This document shows, piece after piece, positions 9,621 through 18,213 of a DNA stretch of 22,549 nt. Below the pieces are notes generated by a model. It searched no databases and was not told the origin of the DNA. It saw only the letters and a list, made by a program, of their open reading frames with translations. The position numbers were made by a program, and so were the translations under genes. Source of the stretch: Corallochytrium limacisporum (taxonomy: Eukaryota > Opisthokonta); contig PDIP01000002.1 in assembly GCA_002811645.1 (NCBI GenBank), positions 225,513-248,061 of the forward strand, given 5' to 3'. Each line of letters starts with the position of its first letter. Position 1 is the first letter of the stretch.

Positions 9621-9644
9621 TTTTTTTGGTTTTTTTCTTTTTTT
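9621..9644 (-). promoter_or_regulatory. A-rich tract in the PAB1 5' leader (putative autoregulatory element)
   Basis: On the PAB1 sense strand three A7 runs are separated by only one or two bases, 179-202 bases upstream of the ATG. Smaller A-rich stretches lie nearer the start (9507-9512, 9537-9542). PABP genes in animals and yeast are known to carry A-rich 5' leaders bound by PABP itself, which represses translation. Whether this tract is transcribed in PAB1 mRNA is inference. Confidence 0.5.
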
Positions 9645-10122
9645 GATTATAGTAGTGGTGGACTCTATGATCAAAGAACCAAGGAAACCAGCTGTCCTTT
9701 GCCTATGTACTGTCCCACGATTTCTTACATACCTCACGATCCACGCGGTGCCCAGTCAATAATTGTTGCGCAAAACAAAATAGAAACTGTTTTACATAAT
9801 TTGTCTTCGCTACAAAAAATAAAATGGTAACTTTTTGCAAATTTTCCTTGTCACTGAATCTCTTAACACGCTTCATGTTCAACGTGACGTTAAGCTCGTC
9901 CCTGCCGCACAGTTTCAGTTCCGCCCCCAATGGAAGGCCCAGGACTCGCCATCAGGAAAAGTCGCGTGGAACCCAACTCTCTCCCTGCCGCTTCGCGGCC
10001 CCCCTCACCTCCCGGGGCCGCCCCTGGCTCCGCCGCCCTTCCTTGCTCCGGTGTTGAAACCACCGCCACCACACGCACTACCGACCACCAGCACACACTC
10101 CCTCCCCCGTCCCCCCCCCACA

Positions 10123-10347
10123 NNNNNNNNNNNNNNNNNNNNNNNNNNNNNNNNNNNNNNNNNNNNNNNNNNNNNNNNNNNNNNNNNNNNNNNNNNNNNN
10201 NNNNNNNNNNNNNNNNNNNNNNNNNNNNNNNNNNNNNNNNNNNNNNNNNNNNNNNNNNNNNNNNNNNNNNNNNNNNNNNNNNNNNNNNNNNNNNNNNNNN
10301 NNNNNNNNNNNNNNNNNNNNNNNNNNNNNNNNNNNNNNNNNNNNNNN
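10123..10347. other. Assembly gap (225 N)
   Basis: All bases are N. The gap is flanked on the left by a C run and ACCA/CACA-rich sequence and on the right by CCG trinucleotide repeats and a CA tract, so it probably hides simple sequence the assembler could not resolve. Its true length may differ from 225. Confidence 0.99.
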
Positions 10348-10403
10348 CGGCACACCCCGCCGCCGCCGCCTCACCTTTGGCTGCCAGCTGCACGACCACC
10401 CCT

Positions 10404-10423
10404 CACACACACACACACACACA
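10404..10423. repeat. CA dinucleotide tract
   Basis: About ten CA units in a row, 57 bases to the right of the assembly gap. It is a simple-sequence microsatellite. Confidence 0.9.
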
Positions 10424-10614
10424 CCCCGACGCGACAAGAAAATAGAAAACGGACGGCCATGCAGCACCAGGTCCCCCGGTCTTTCATTCCGCCTAAATTC
10501 ACATGGCCTGGGCCAGAAGCATAGTCAGCCCGTCCGCCCGGTGGTGCGTGTGTGCGTGCGTGCGTGTGGTTGCCGTCAAACCGTCCGCGGTGCCCCCCTC
10601 TCCCACTCTTCCCT

Positions 10615-10672
10615 CACACGCACACACACACACACACGCGAGGGAGAGAGTGAGAGACAGAGAGACCGAGAC
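10615..10672. repeat. CA tract followed by GA-rich tract
   Basis: CA units run from about 10615 to 10638 and pass directly into a purine stretch of GA/GAGA (about 10641-10672). This is compound simple sequence. Confidence 0.85.
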
Positions 10673-10966
10673 CCAAAGCAAAGCTCCGGGCAGCATGAGA
10701 AAAACTTAGAGAGCGCAGCACACGCGTTCGGGGCACCGCTGTTCTAAACGGGGGAAAATTTCCAAGGCCAAGAAGGCCGTAAAGATTCACAGAAAAAAGC
10801 TAAGAAGAAACCACTAGCCAACGCCCTGTTCGTGAAGTTTCGCGCCATCCGTAGATTTTGTATAGATCATTGGAGTGGCTTTTTTTCGCCTCCTTTGCTG
10901 CCCGAGGACTCCCTGAGAGCAAGCGTAAGGGGTTCTCGGGGTCCTTTGATTTTCTTCTCGTTTTCG

Positions 10967-11006
10967 CCCCCCCCCTCCACTTTCTTTCCACACACACACA
11001 CACACT
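10967..11006. repeat. C9 run and CA tract
   Basis: Nine C at 10967-10975 are followed closely by a CA dinucleotide tract at about 10989-11005. Confidence 0.85.
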
Positions 11007-11098
11007 TCCCTTGCCTCGCTGCTGCACTTCTTTGCCCCTGTTTTTCTGCCTGTGGCCTCGAACGAAAAGAGAAGAAAAGAAAAACTGAAGCCCGCAAG

Positions 11099-11330
11099 TC
11101 CCTCTCTCTCGCTCTCTCTTTGCGGAGAAAAAACGGCCCCCACTCACGCGGTTCAAAGAGAGAGAGAGTGTGTGTGTGTTTTGGGGGGGGAAGGGGGAGG
11201 AGTTACACTCACCACTCGGGAAGCCCCCGGGGGCCTTGGTGTGTGTGTGTGTGTGGTTCTGTGTTGCTTTGCATTGCGGAAAAGGTTGGGGGGGAGGGGG
11301 AACTGGGGCGCTGCGCGGTGGGGGGGGGCC
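11099..11330. repeat. CT, AG-TG and TG tracts with G runs
   Basis: CT-rich tract at 11099-11120; AG repeats passing into TG repeats at 11156-11180; G8 then A2G5 at 11183-11197; TG tract at about 11239-11255; G7AG5 at 11288-11300; G9 at 11320-11328. The closely spaced G runs match a G-quadruplex pattern. Confidence 0.8.
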
Positions 11331-12170
11331 TGTATGGGGCGATGGGGCGAAAGACGCGGGGAGGAGGAGAGGAGGTAACGCACACGCGGTGCTTGGGGGC
11401 CCCTGTGCGGTGGTGGATTTCAGTTCTTAAAGTACTGCTTGGGTGGCACTGTAGGGAATGGAGGGACGGAACGGGCCCCACTTGGAAGGAAAAGCGGGAG
11501 GTTCTAAGCTGCTTCTGGCAACTGGGCAGCATGTACCGGGCAGTTGGCCGCTTGCCTTCCGGTTTTCGGGATAATTTGGCTATTTTGTTTGGAGCATGCT
11601 CGCCTCTGGATTGGTGGAGGCGCGCTCCCATGTGTGTGGTTTGTGTGTGCTTCTAGAAAGTGTGTGTGCCTGTGTGTGGGCATGTGAGTCTGGGGGAGTA
11701 TATGCCCTTACGCATAAGCTGTTTCCTTGTGGACAACCAGTGCCACAATTCATGGTGGCGGTGTGACTGGCTCAATTCGAAACATTGGGGTTGGTTGTCT
11801 GCCTTTGAAAACAATAGAAAAGTCAGAGGAAATATATTGGAACTGTAGGTGTGTGGACGTCAGGTTTGTGCTTAATAGATACGACTGTGATGATGGTGAT
11901 GCAGTGATTGAGCAAGGGCCGGGGTAGCCCACGTGCTTTCTCTCAGGGCAAAAACAATTGGACGCAGTGGCGATGAAGAGGGAGAGTTGACCGAGGGGAA
12001 GGGGGATTCCAGCTCCACTGGCTTCCTGACTTTTGTCCCTCGTTTCGCTTTTCTTTTTGCCCGGTCGTTCAGTACTGCGCTCTCAAGTGTTCCCTTGTTG
12101 TGTACTCAACCCCGGGGTTCACTCCCCTCCCCCCCTCCCTTACCCCCTGGGTTTGGTTCTCCTCGGCACT

Positions 12171-12282
12171 GGTACTGAAAGTACCCGAAACTCGGCCACC
12201 TCATTTTCCCGCCCAGTTCTTGGTTTACCGCCTGTCTTGCCAAGGGCAAGAAAGTGACAGTTCCACCGGTACTGAGAGTACC
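12171..12282. repeat. Duplicated 15-base palindrome GGTACT-GAR-AGTACC
   Basis: Copies at 12171-12185 (spacer GAA) and 12268-12282 (spacer GAG) are perfect six-base inverted repeats with a three-base centre, and differ from each other at one position. They start 97 bases apart. They could be paired binding sites for a dimeric DNA-binding protein. No factor is assigned. Confidence 0.6.
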
Positions 12283-13362
12283 GCTGAAAATTTTGATGAA
12301 CACACTCAGAGCCAGAGAAGGTTCCCGAGCGTTTACCGCGGTGGCCTGGGCTCGGTGCGACGTTGCAGGGAGGGGATTCCATATGTACACATCAAGGGCA
12401 ATGTTGCTGCGTCTGTTGCTGACCCAGCGCCGTCACAGTTTGAGCAGTAGAGGACTAAGGCTGTGCTGTTTCCGAAATGGCTTTGGCATGGTGAGAGGGC
12501 ATGGTAAGCGCTCCTTCGATGTTTTCTCTGGTGCGATCTTGGCGGAATGATAATCAGTTGCGGAACGATTGGAATGACTTGGCTGTGATGTGTAACGCAT
12601 TGCGGTGCGTCATCTCGTGTAGTGCATGGTTAATTGCCGTTGGGTTGTAGATGAAGCGCCTAATGAATATGTTCAAGTCGGGCAACCGGGAGTGAGTGAT
12701 GAAAGAGAGAAGCATTGCTGTGTTGTATGGATCTGTTTGTTGTAGAGACCAAATCCCCTCCACTGGGCACAGTAACATCATCTGAACTTTGTCCAGTGTT
12801 TGTTGATGGAAGATACCCAAGCGCGGACATATGAAAGCTTAACCTGGTATGGAGAACCCTTTCGGTCCGACTGTGAGGCAAGAGTCTTCGATGTGGGTGC
12901 CTCGATGAAGTCCCATTGACATGCGTGGTAATGACTGAAGACCTCATTGTATATAGTCCCTTGCCTGTGGCCTATAGTGAATCTAGGGTAGAGACCTCCG
13001 ATGATCCTACCCTGGTACACTCACTATGGTGAAGAGACTTCGCTGCGCCCAATGCCAGTGGGCACAGCGACAGAAAGGCGAGCCGGTTGCTGGCGAAACC
13101 GAGGGACCCGCTTGCCGGCAATGAGATCGGCGGGACAGTCAAGTACTCCAGCACCTTCATAGGGATCCTCAACAATTTGAAGGGTATTTTGTGGATGATC
13201 ACGAGATGTTCGCACACGTTCCATGACGACAGACCCTTGTGGGGCGAATCCGATTTCGCACACTAGTAAGCTTTCCTATCGGTACCGTGTCCAGCGGGGA
13301 ATATGTGAGCAGGAACCGTGAATACTCTACCAGACACAAAGCATTGGCTAATCCGAGCCATC

Positions 13363-13698
13363 ATGACAGAACTCGGTGGGTTATCAGCGGCAGTGCTGGT
13401 AATCATCGTTATTTGGCTCGTGGTAGGCCTCTACACACTTTTCCGATCTGCCGGCCCACGTATATTAGTCATACCAATGGTTGCTTCAGGTGCTATTCTA
13501 ACCGCTATCTTTGCCACTGTACCGTTAGGAACCGTCGGCGTCGGCGATGAGGATGACAGCATTCGGATCAGACGAATCAGGGTCGTAATTTTGGAGGGCA
13601 TCTTCTTTGCCGTGGCCGGCATCGCTGTCCTTCTTACCGAAGGCCTGCTGCCAGTCCGTGCAATGTCCCGGGCAAAGGTAGATCGGCTACGGCGTTGA
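13363..13698 (+). CDS. Small three-transmembrane protein, possibly TMEM218-like
   Basis: The 111-residue product has three hydrophobic segments at about 7-25, 33-53 and 74-93, a short basic loop after the first (Arg28, Arg33), an acidic Asp/Glu patch (58-61) before an Arg-rich stretch, and a basic C-terminus. Length, number and spacing of membrane segments, a Trp in the first segment, and a Pro ending the second resemble TMEM218, a small protein of the ciliary transition zone in animals. That comparison is from memory and weak; an unrelated fungal membrane protein is equally possible. The ATG at 13363 has A at -3. The frame extends upstream only to a GTG at 13318. It is convergent with TOM40, with 233 bases between stops. 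Strong hydrophobic periodicity supports it being coding. Confidence 0.6.
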   Translation: MTELGGLSAAVLVIIVIWLVVGLYTLFRSAGPRILVIPMVASGAILTAIFATVPLGTVGVGDEDDSIRIRRIRVVILEGIFFAVAGIAVLLTEGLLPVRAMSRAKVDRLRR

Positions 13699-13931
13699 GT
13701 CAGTGCATGACAGTTCTCAAAAGATAGAAATCACTAAAGAAAGTAGATGATAGTAAGAATGTTAGGATGTCAATTTATCTCAAAATTGAATGAAGGGGGA
13801 ATGTAGTTATTCCATTGTTAACATGAAAATAGTACAATTGGGGGCCATCGCCTGGACCTCAACAGACCTCTCTAAACGCGTAATGATGCAGTCTTCCGTC
13901 TTTGTCTCTTGTCGATCCCGCAATTAAATTT

Positions 13932-14903
13932 CTATTGACCCAGAGTTAGACCGAAGCCGAAACGGTTCTGGCCACGGTTGTGGTCCATGGCACCAGTGAT
14001 GGCAAAAGTGATGCCAGGCATCAGATGCTGCTCCAGCACGGCGCTCACCACGCCGGTGGTATCCACCGATCCGCGGAACGTCGACTGACGGAAGTTGAAC
14101 TGCGCTCCAACGGTGGCAATGGAGTCCTTAGCACGAACGTTGGCCTCGATCTCACTGCCCAAGGCAACCTTCTCGTTGATTTGGTGCACGTAGGTGGCAA
14201 CAAACATTCCCTGGGGACTCGCATTGACGGTGGCAATATAATCCTTGGTCTTGTACCGAGCGGCAAAGGTCAAGCCCGAGTCCTCCATAGAACTACCGTA
14301 CTGGTAAAGCATTTCGGCGCCGAGAGCGAGGTTCGGGGTCACCGACTGGAGATAGTTAGCCAGCAAGATTCCAGATTCGTCCAGGGGGTTGGCATTGATG
14401 GCCTTGACGTTGAAGTGGGCATCGGAAAACTTGTAGTCACCCTCAAGCTGGTAGCCCCACTGGGAACCCTGGTTCTGTGTCTGTGCCTTGACGCGGATCT
14501 GCGAGTTAAACTGGTGGATAACTTGGGCGATTAGGTTGCCCTGGTGGTTCAGGTCACCTAGGACCACTGGGAATTGTTCGGTGGGGGAGATCTTGTGTGT
14601 TCCAACGTAGGTGGCTCCGAAGTGGTAGCTGGAGCTCTTGTCAGTCGGTCCGAGGTTGATAGTGTGGCTCACCTGAAGGTTGCTGCCGACAGGCTTATTG
14701 ATTGCAAACTTGCAGCCGTCAATAAGGTATGCAGTGGTGAAGATCTGTTTGCACTCCTGGTGCAGACCCTCCATGGGACCCGGGTATGGCAGAGGGGTGC
14801 GCTTGGGGGCAGCCCGTCCAGCAGTGATGCCACGGGGCGTGACCGGTACCTTGGCAGGGTCGACCTGAGGAGGATTAGCGGGAGCTGCTGCCTTGGCTGC
14901 CAT
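13932..14903 (-). CDS. TOM40: Mitochondrial import receptor/pore subunit TOM40
   Basis: TOM40 is the beta-barrel pore of the outer mitochondrial membrane through which nearly all nuclear-encoded mitochondrial proteins enter. The 323-residue product has a Pro/Ala-rich N-terminus (1-40), then the family segment PGPMEGLHQECKQ (about 41-53) followed by FTTAYLIDGCKFAINK. Alternating strands of a 19-stranded porin-type barrel follow. The C-terminus has a clear beta-signal, RFGFGLTL at 314-321 (polar-x-Gly-hydrophobic-x-hydrophobic-x-hydrophobic), used by the SAM complex for insertion. Length is close to human TOM40 (361) and shorter than yeast (387). The ATG at 14903-14901 has A at -3 and G at +4; the stop is TAG. 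No intron is visible. Upstream lies an unusual cluster of AAACCCG motifs. Confidence 0.96.
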   Translation of the reverse strand: MAAKAAAPANPPQVDPAKVPVTPRGITAGRAAPKRTPLPYPGPMEGLHQECKQIFTTAYLIDGCKFAINKPVGSNLQVSHTINLGPTDKSSSYHFGATYVGTHKISPTEQFPVVLGDLNHQGNLIAQVIHQFNSQIRVKAQTQNQGSQWGYQLEGDYKFSDAHFNVKAINANPLDESGILLANYLQSVTPNLALGAEMLYQYGSSMEDSGLTFAARYKTKDYIATVNASPQGMFVATYVHQINEKVALGSEIEANVRAKDSIATVGAQFNFRQSTFRGSVDTTGVVSAVLEQHLMPGITFAITGAMDHNRGQNRFGFGLTLGQ

Positions 14904-16010
14904 TTTGAGTTGATTGAAGTTCTAAAGAATCAAAAGTTGTATGAGCCCTGATATGCTGAAGTGAAGACTTTGTGCCCTTAAACCCGAAGTTTGAAAGTGA
15001 AACCCGAGTTGTTGTGCAAAATTGAGTTTGAGTAATTCTTTAAACCAATTCAAAAACCCGTGGGATTATTCAAACAGAAATGTTTTAAACCCGAACGATT
15101 GGCTCTTGGCGGTCCAGCAATTGGGGCTAGGCTATATACACGTACGGATTGAAATAGCCGACGGTTTACCAACAATACAATTTGAAAATTAAAACCGGTC
15201 CATTATCGAACACATCACCATACGTCATTTTCTTCAATCAGTGGCTTATTAACAACGACTAATATCCCAAGACCCCGCTACAACTTCCAGTATCCCTTGT
15301 TGTTTTTGTCAAGAACAGCGGCCCAGAGACACCCCTTCCTGCCCCACGCTACGTAACACGGACCCCTCAGCCACAAGAAGTGGGGAGAGGGGTGGGGGTG
15401 GGCCACGCAGCCAGGCCGCGGGACCCTCCGTGAGGTTCACTCTCCCACTGCTGTGTTCTGACCCGTGTTTTAAAAGTTTTCTTTTTCCGGGAAGTCGTGC
15501 AAAGGGGTGTGGTGTTTGAGTACGGAGAAGGAGAACCCCACCCGAGGGTAGGGGGGGGGGAGGGAAGGGGGTACTCAAGCCCTTCGGGAAACAGAAGAGG
15601 GGTTGCTGGTACTTCCAGGCCCAGTCCCTTGGGGCTGGGAACCGACCCCTCGGGGTCGACCGGTGGTTGACACGTGGGGAAGGGGGCTCATCGGAAGGCC
15701 CAAAGGACGGCGGAAGCGAGGCCCCCCCTTCCCGGGGAGGGGGGGGGAGAGACACCCGGCACCCTCTCTCTTGGCAGGGCGGAGCGCAGCGCCGAGGCGT
15801 CTGTCAGACATGGCGGTCCTCTAAGGTCATCCCGAATAGTATGCGAAGGATTTCCTTCACATATGCGAGAGGAATAGGAGCGTACCTGCTCGGTTAACGT
15901 GAAGTATATTGAGCCTCTGAGATAGAGAGAGCGCTGCAAAACGTGTGCGTTGTATTAATTCTCGAGAGCAAAGGGGGGAGACGGGCCAAACGGATGCCCA
16001 GGCACTGTCC
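14904..16010. other. TOM40-STX18 spacer with G-rich tracts
   Basis: The left 350 bases are AT-rich and look like the TOM40 promoter and leader. From about 15310 to 15800 it is GC-rich, with polypurine tracts: G10AG3A2G5 at 15551-15571 and G4AG9 at 15734-15747, both fitting G-quadruplex patterns. A palindrome CGACCCC-TC-GGGGTCG lies at 15643-15658. The right end, up to 16010, should be the STX18 3' UTR. The proline-rich open frames here start only at GTG and are not supported. Confidence 0.45.
14980..15096 (-). promoter_or_regulatory. Cluster of four AAACCCG motifs upstream of TOM40
   Basis: AAACCCG occurs on the + strand at 14980-14986, 15000-15006, 15054-15060 and 15087-15093, three times followed by A, within 117 bases and 77-190 bases upstream of the TOM40 ATG. 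An ATTGG (inverted CCAAT) follows at 15098-15102 and TATATA near 15133. One more AAACCCGAA lies upstream of PAB1 at 9562-9570. It resembles fungal telobox/Tbf1-type AACCCTAA sites with G for T. The binding factor is unknown. Confidence 0.5.
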
Positions 16011-17387
16011 TCAGCTGTGGAACCAGTCAAGGAACAGAAGACAAAAACTGAGAATCATGATAAACGTCAGAGCCCATATCCGGAACCCGACACCAGTGTC
16101 GATGGCTTTTTGGATGTACTCATTGCCCTTCATTACATTCTCGTTAGCAACAATGGTATCGGTCTGCATATTGTCCAGCTGTTCAGCCTGCTTAATGACG
16201 TGGGACGTGAACACCTCCTGAAGATGCGCAATTTCCATGATGGACTTCTGGATACGGTCAACCTCGTTGGATCGCGCTTGCAGTTCCTCCAAGAGCGCCT
16301 GGTTCTCCTCAACCAACATCTGTTCGTCCTCTTTGCTCAATGGGGCTGCCTGAAAGATGTTGTCCTCATGATGCTGGCGATGTAGCTCTTCCATGACGAC
16401 TGGAGTGGACTGGACTGACCGTTGGATATCGGTGTCATTCTGGGTTGATGATGCTGATGGTGATGAATACTGCTGAGCTGCGGGTGACGACAATGTCTTA
16501 GCTTTCTGTTTGTGGTCTTCTTCGACATGAGCAGCAGCTGCCGTTAGTCCGGAATTGATAACTGTGTCCGACGCAGACGATTCCTGCTTTAAGCGTTCCT
16601 TGGTGGCTCGGAAATATTCCTCTTCGCGATCTCGCGCCTCCTTGATCAATTCGTCCATGGTCGGAGGCCTGGCGCGCTTCTTTAGCTTCCTTTTAGACGA
16701 CATTCTACTGTCGTCACCATTACCGTCTTCGTCATTCTCTTCGCCGCTATCGTCAATGGCTTCTTCCTCGTCCGTATCATAGGCCTCACCGCGGTCGTGT
16801 GCGTCCTTTCGAGCGAGCAGTTCCGTGAGCGTACCCGCAAATGCCCTCTGCTTCTTCTTCGACTTCAGATCCTCAGTCCCTTCCGCGGACTGCAACAAAC
16901 CGATTCCGCTTGCGTCGTGGGTTTCGATGTTGTTTACGACGCGCTCGCTCTTCATCTTCAGATGCCGTTGCACCTGATCATCGACGAACTGCTCCAGGAT
17001 CTCTACGATCTTGAGCGCGTGTTGCCGCATCTGCAGTGATCCGCGGGCTCGGGGATAGCTCTTCGCCAGATCGCTGATGCTGGCAATGTTCTGCCGTGTT
17101 TCTTGGATCATTGCAGTAATAGCCTTGTCAGCCTCGTCCTTTTCCACTTCCGCATTGACCGCGTCCTGTTCGAGGTCGAAGGTTCCGACTGCCCGGGTGT
17201 ACGCACTCCACTGCCGATCCATGAAACTATGAATGCCCGATATTTGTTTGGCCACCGCATTCGCACTTTTCACAAACTGTGCTGCGGGGCTGTAGGGATC
17301 CCTCTTTCTTGGCTTGCTCAGGATGCTGGCTCCAAGGCGCTTACGAGCCCTTTCAACGGCCTCGGCAAAGTCAGAGTTGCGGTTCAT
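16011..17387 (-). CDS. UFE1: Syntaxin-18/Ufe1-type Qa-SNARE of the ER
   Basis: This is the ER target SNARE for Golgi-to-ER retrograde vesicles (partners Sec20, Use1, Sec22). The 458-residue product has the syntaxin-18 N-terminal helical domain (about 5-150, beginning FAEAVERARKRLG), an acidic stretch at 204-226, a basic stretch SKRKLKKRAR at 231-240, and a Ser/Gln-rich linker. A Qa-SNARE motif covers about 365-430 with the zero-layer Gln at residue 400 (VIKQAEQLD). A C-terminal anchor at about 435-455 ends LLFLDWFHS, nearly the same as the end of human STX18 (LLFLDWYDS). I chose the ATG at 17387-17385 (MNRNSDFAEAV, A at -3). The frame is open further upstream but only to a GTG at 17453. It is longer than human STX18 (335) because of the linker. 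It diverges from the ATXN7L3 gene. Confidence 0.94.
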   Translation of the reverse strand: MNRNSDFAEAVERARKRLGASILSKPRKRDPYSPAAQFVKSANAVAKQISGIHSFMDRQWSAYTRAVGTFDLEQDAVNAEVEKDEADKAITAMIQETRQNIASISDLAKSYPRARGSLQMRQHALKIVEILEQFVDDQVQRHLKMKSERVVNNIETHDASGIGLLQSAEGTEDLKSKKKQRAFAGTLTELLARKDAHDRGEAYDTDEEEAIDDSGEENDEDGNGDDSRMSSKRKLKKRARPPTMDELIKEARDREEEYFRATKERLKQESSASDTVINSGLTAAAAHVEEDHKQKAKTLSSPAAQQYSSPSASSTQNDTDIQRSVQSTPVVMEELHRQHHEDNIFQAAPLSKEDEQMLVEENQALLEELQARSNEVDRIQKSIMEIAHLQEVFTSHVIKQAEQLDNMQTDTIVANENVMKGNEYIQKAIDTGVGFRIWALTFIMILSFCLLFLDWFHS

Positions 17388-17991
17388 AGTTGCAATGATC
17401 CAAAACAACGACTTTGACACTAGAAATTTAACCCAATAGTTATTTTGAAGCACTTACATCCTGTTAACCTATTGCACAATCATCCATCTCTGGTATACAT
17501 TTAACCATACATTGTTGTCATCGGTCCTCACAACGGTTCTTATTCTCATCTAACACATGCTATGAGGAAGAGCCACTGAGCGGTTGAAATACGTGACTCA
17601 AACATTGTTTTCCGTTGCAAAGATCGCTAAGCAGATCTTACTCTGACCTGGACAGCCGAACAGAAGTTTAATTGGAACGCGACACGGTACCCCTAAACGC
17701 AGTCCGCCACAAACAGAGAAGCACCAGGGCACGGAACCCAAAAACCGCCACTGTACGTGCTCAGAGCTTGTCAAGCTCCCCTCTGTTTGCTATGTTTTGG
17801 GCCCTGGCTTTCGGACCAACGGGCCCGGCCCCCTTGGGATTTCCTGCGTCCGAGCGCGGAAAACCCCCCGGGGAGGGGGGAGGCCACTGCGGGGCACCGG
17901 CCGAGGAGGGAAGGGAGAGCAGTCGGGGAGTTTTCTTTGCCTGCCTCCCGCGCACAAGGACGAGAAGGGGGGACAGAGATGGCGAGTAAGG

Positions 17992-18013
17992 CCCCCCCCC
18001 CGGGGGGGGGGGG
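17992..18013. repeat. C10G12 self-complementary homopolymer block
   Basis: Ten C are followed directly by twelve G, forming a perfect inverted repeat without a spacer and able to make a hairpin or quadruplex. Such blocks are also prone to sequencing and assembly error. Confidence 0.8.
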
Positions 18014-18213
18014 TTGAGGCGAGTCTGTAGAAGGAATGAGACCTGGACCCCTCGGCCGTGCTACTTGAACCGAATGAGGACGAGTAAGCTGGCTCGTACA
18101 ATTGCGAATTGATCAGTTCTCCGAGACGTGAATTTTGGAGTAGAGAATAAAGGAAAGGCTGACAGAAATAACATTATTGACAACACCAAAAGAGAGTTGG
18201 ACACACGGTAACC

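Larger units (their letters stand above)
9443..13362. other. Large low-complexity spacer between PAB1 and the small TM gene
   Basis: About 3.9 kb with no gene I can support. The left part (9443-9900) is AT-rich PAB1 upstream sequence. From about 9960 to 11700 it is GC-rich and repetitive, with CA tracts, GA and CT tracts, TG tracts and runs of 8-9 G or C (10111-10119, 10967-10975, 11183-11190, 11320-11328). An assembly gap interrupts it. From 11700 to 13260 the sequence is more balanced, with short open frames on both strands that mostly lack ATG and show no family signature. A duplicated palindrome sits at 12171-12282. No tRNA or snRNA motif was found by eye. Confidence 0.5.

Noticed and set aside
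10740-10815. Basic Lys/Arg-rich short frame (KISKAKKAVKIHRKK) that looks like a ribosomal-protein end
   Set aside because: It has no start codon or credible upstream exon and matches no ribosomal protein I can name.
10832-11656. A 274-codon + strand open frame in the large spacer
   Set aside because: It starts at GTG and is made largely of translated CA/TG, CT and G tracts (runs of HTHTH, VCVCV, GGG), as expected from stop-free microsatellites.
13026-13124. Short + strand ATG frame with a Cys-x2-Cys (KRLRCAQCQW), reminiscent of a zinc cluster
   Set aside because: It stops after 32 codons, lacks the remaining cysteines and has no evident splice donor before the stop.
11700-13300. Possible tRNA, snRNA or snoRNA genes
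   Set aside because: By eye I found no T-loop GTTCRANYC with a paired acceptor stem, no U-snRNA core words, and only weak C/D-box-like TGATGA without a partner.
15309-15755. Proline-rich minus-strand open frame in the TOM40-STX18 spacer
   Set aside because: It starts at GTG, reads through G/C homopolymers and shows no domain.
17388-17453. 22-codon hydrophobic N-terminal extension of STX18
   Set aside because: It would start at GTG; the family begins with the cytosolic helical domain and the ATG at 17387 has A at -3.
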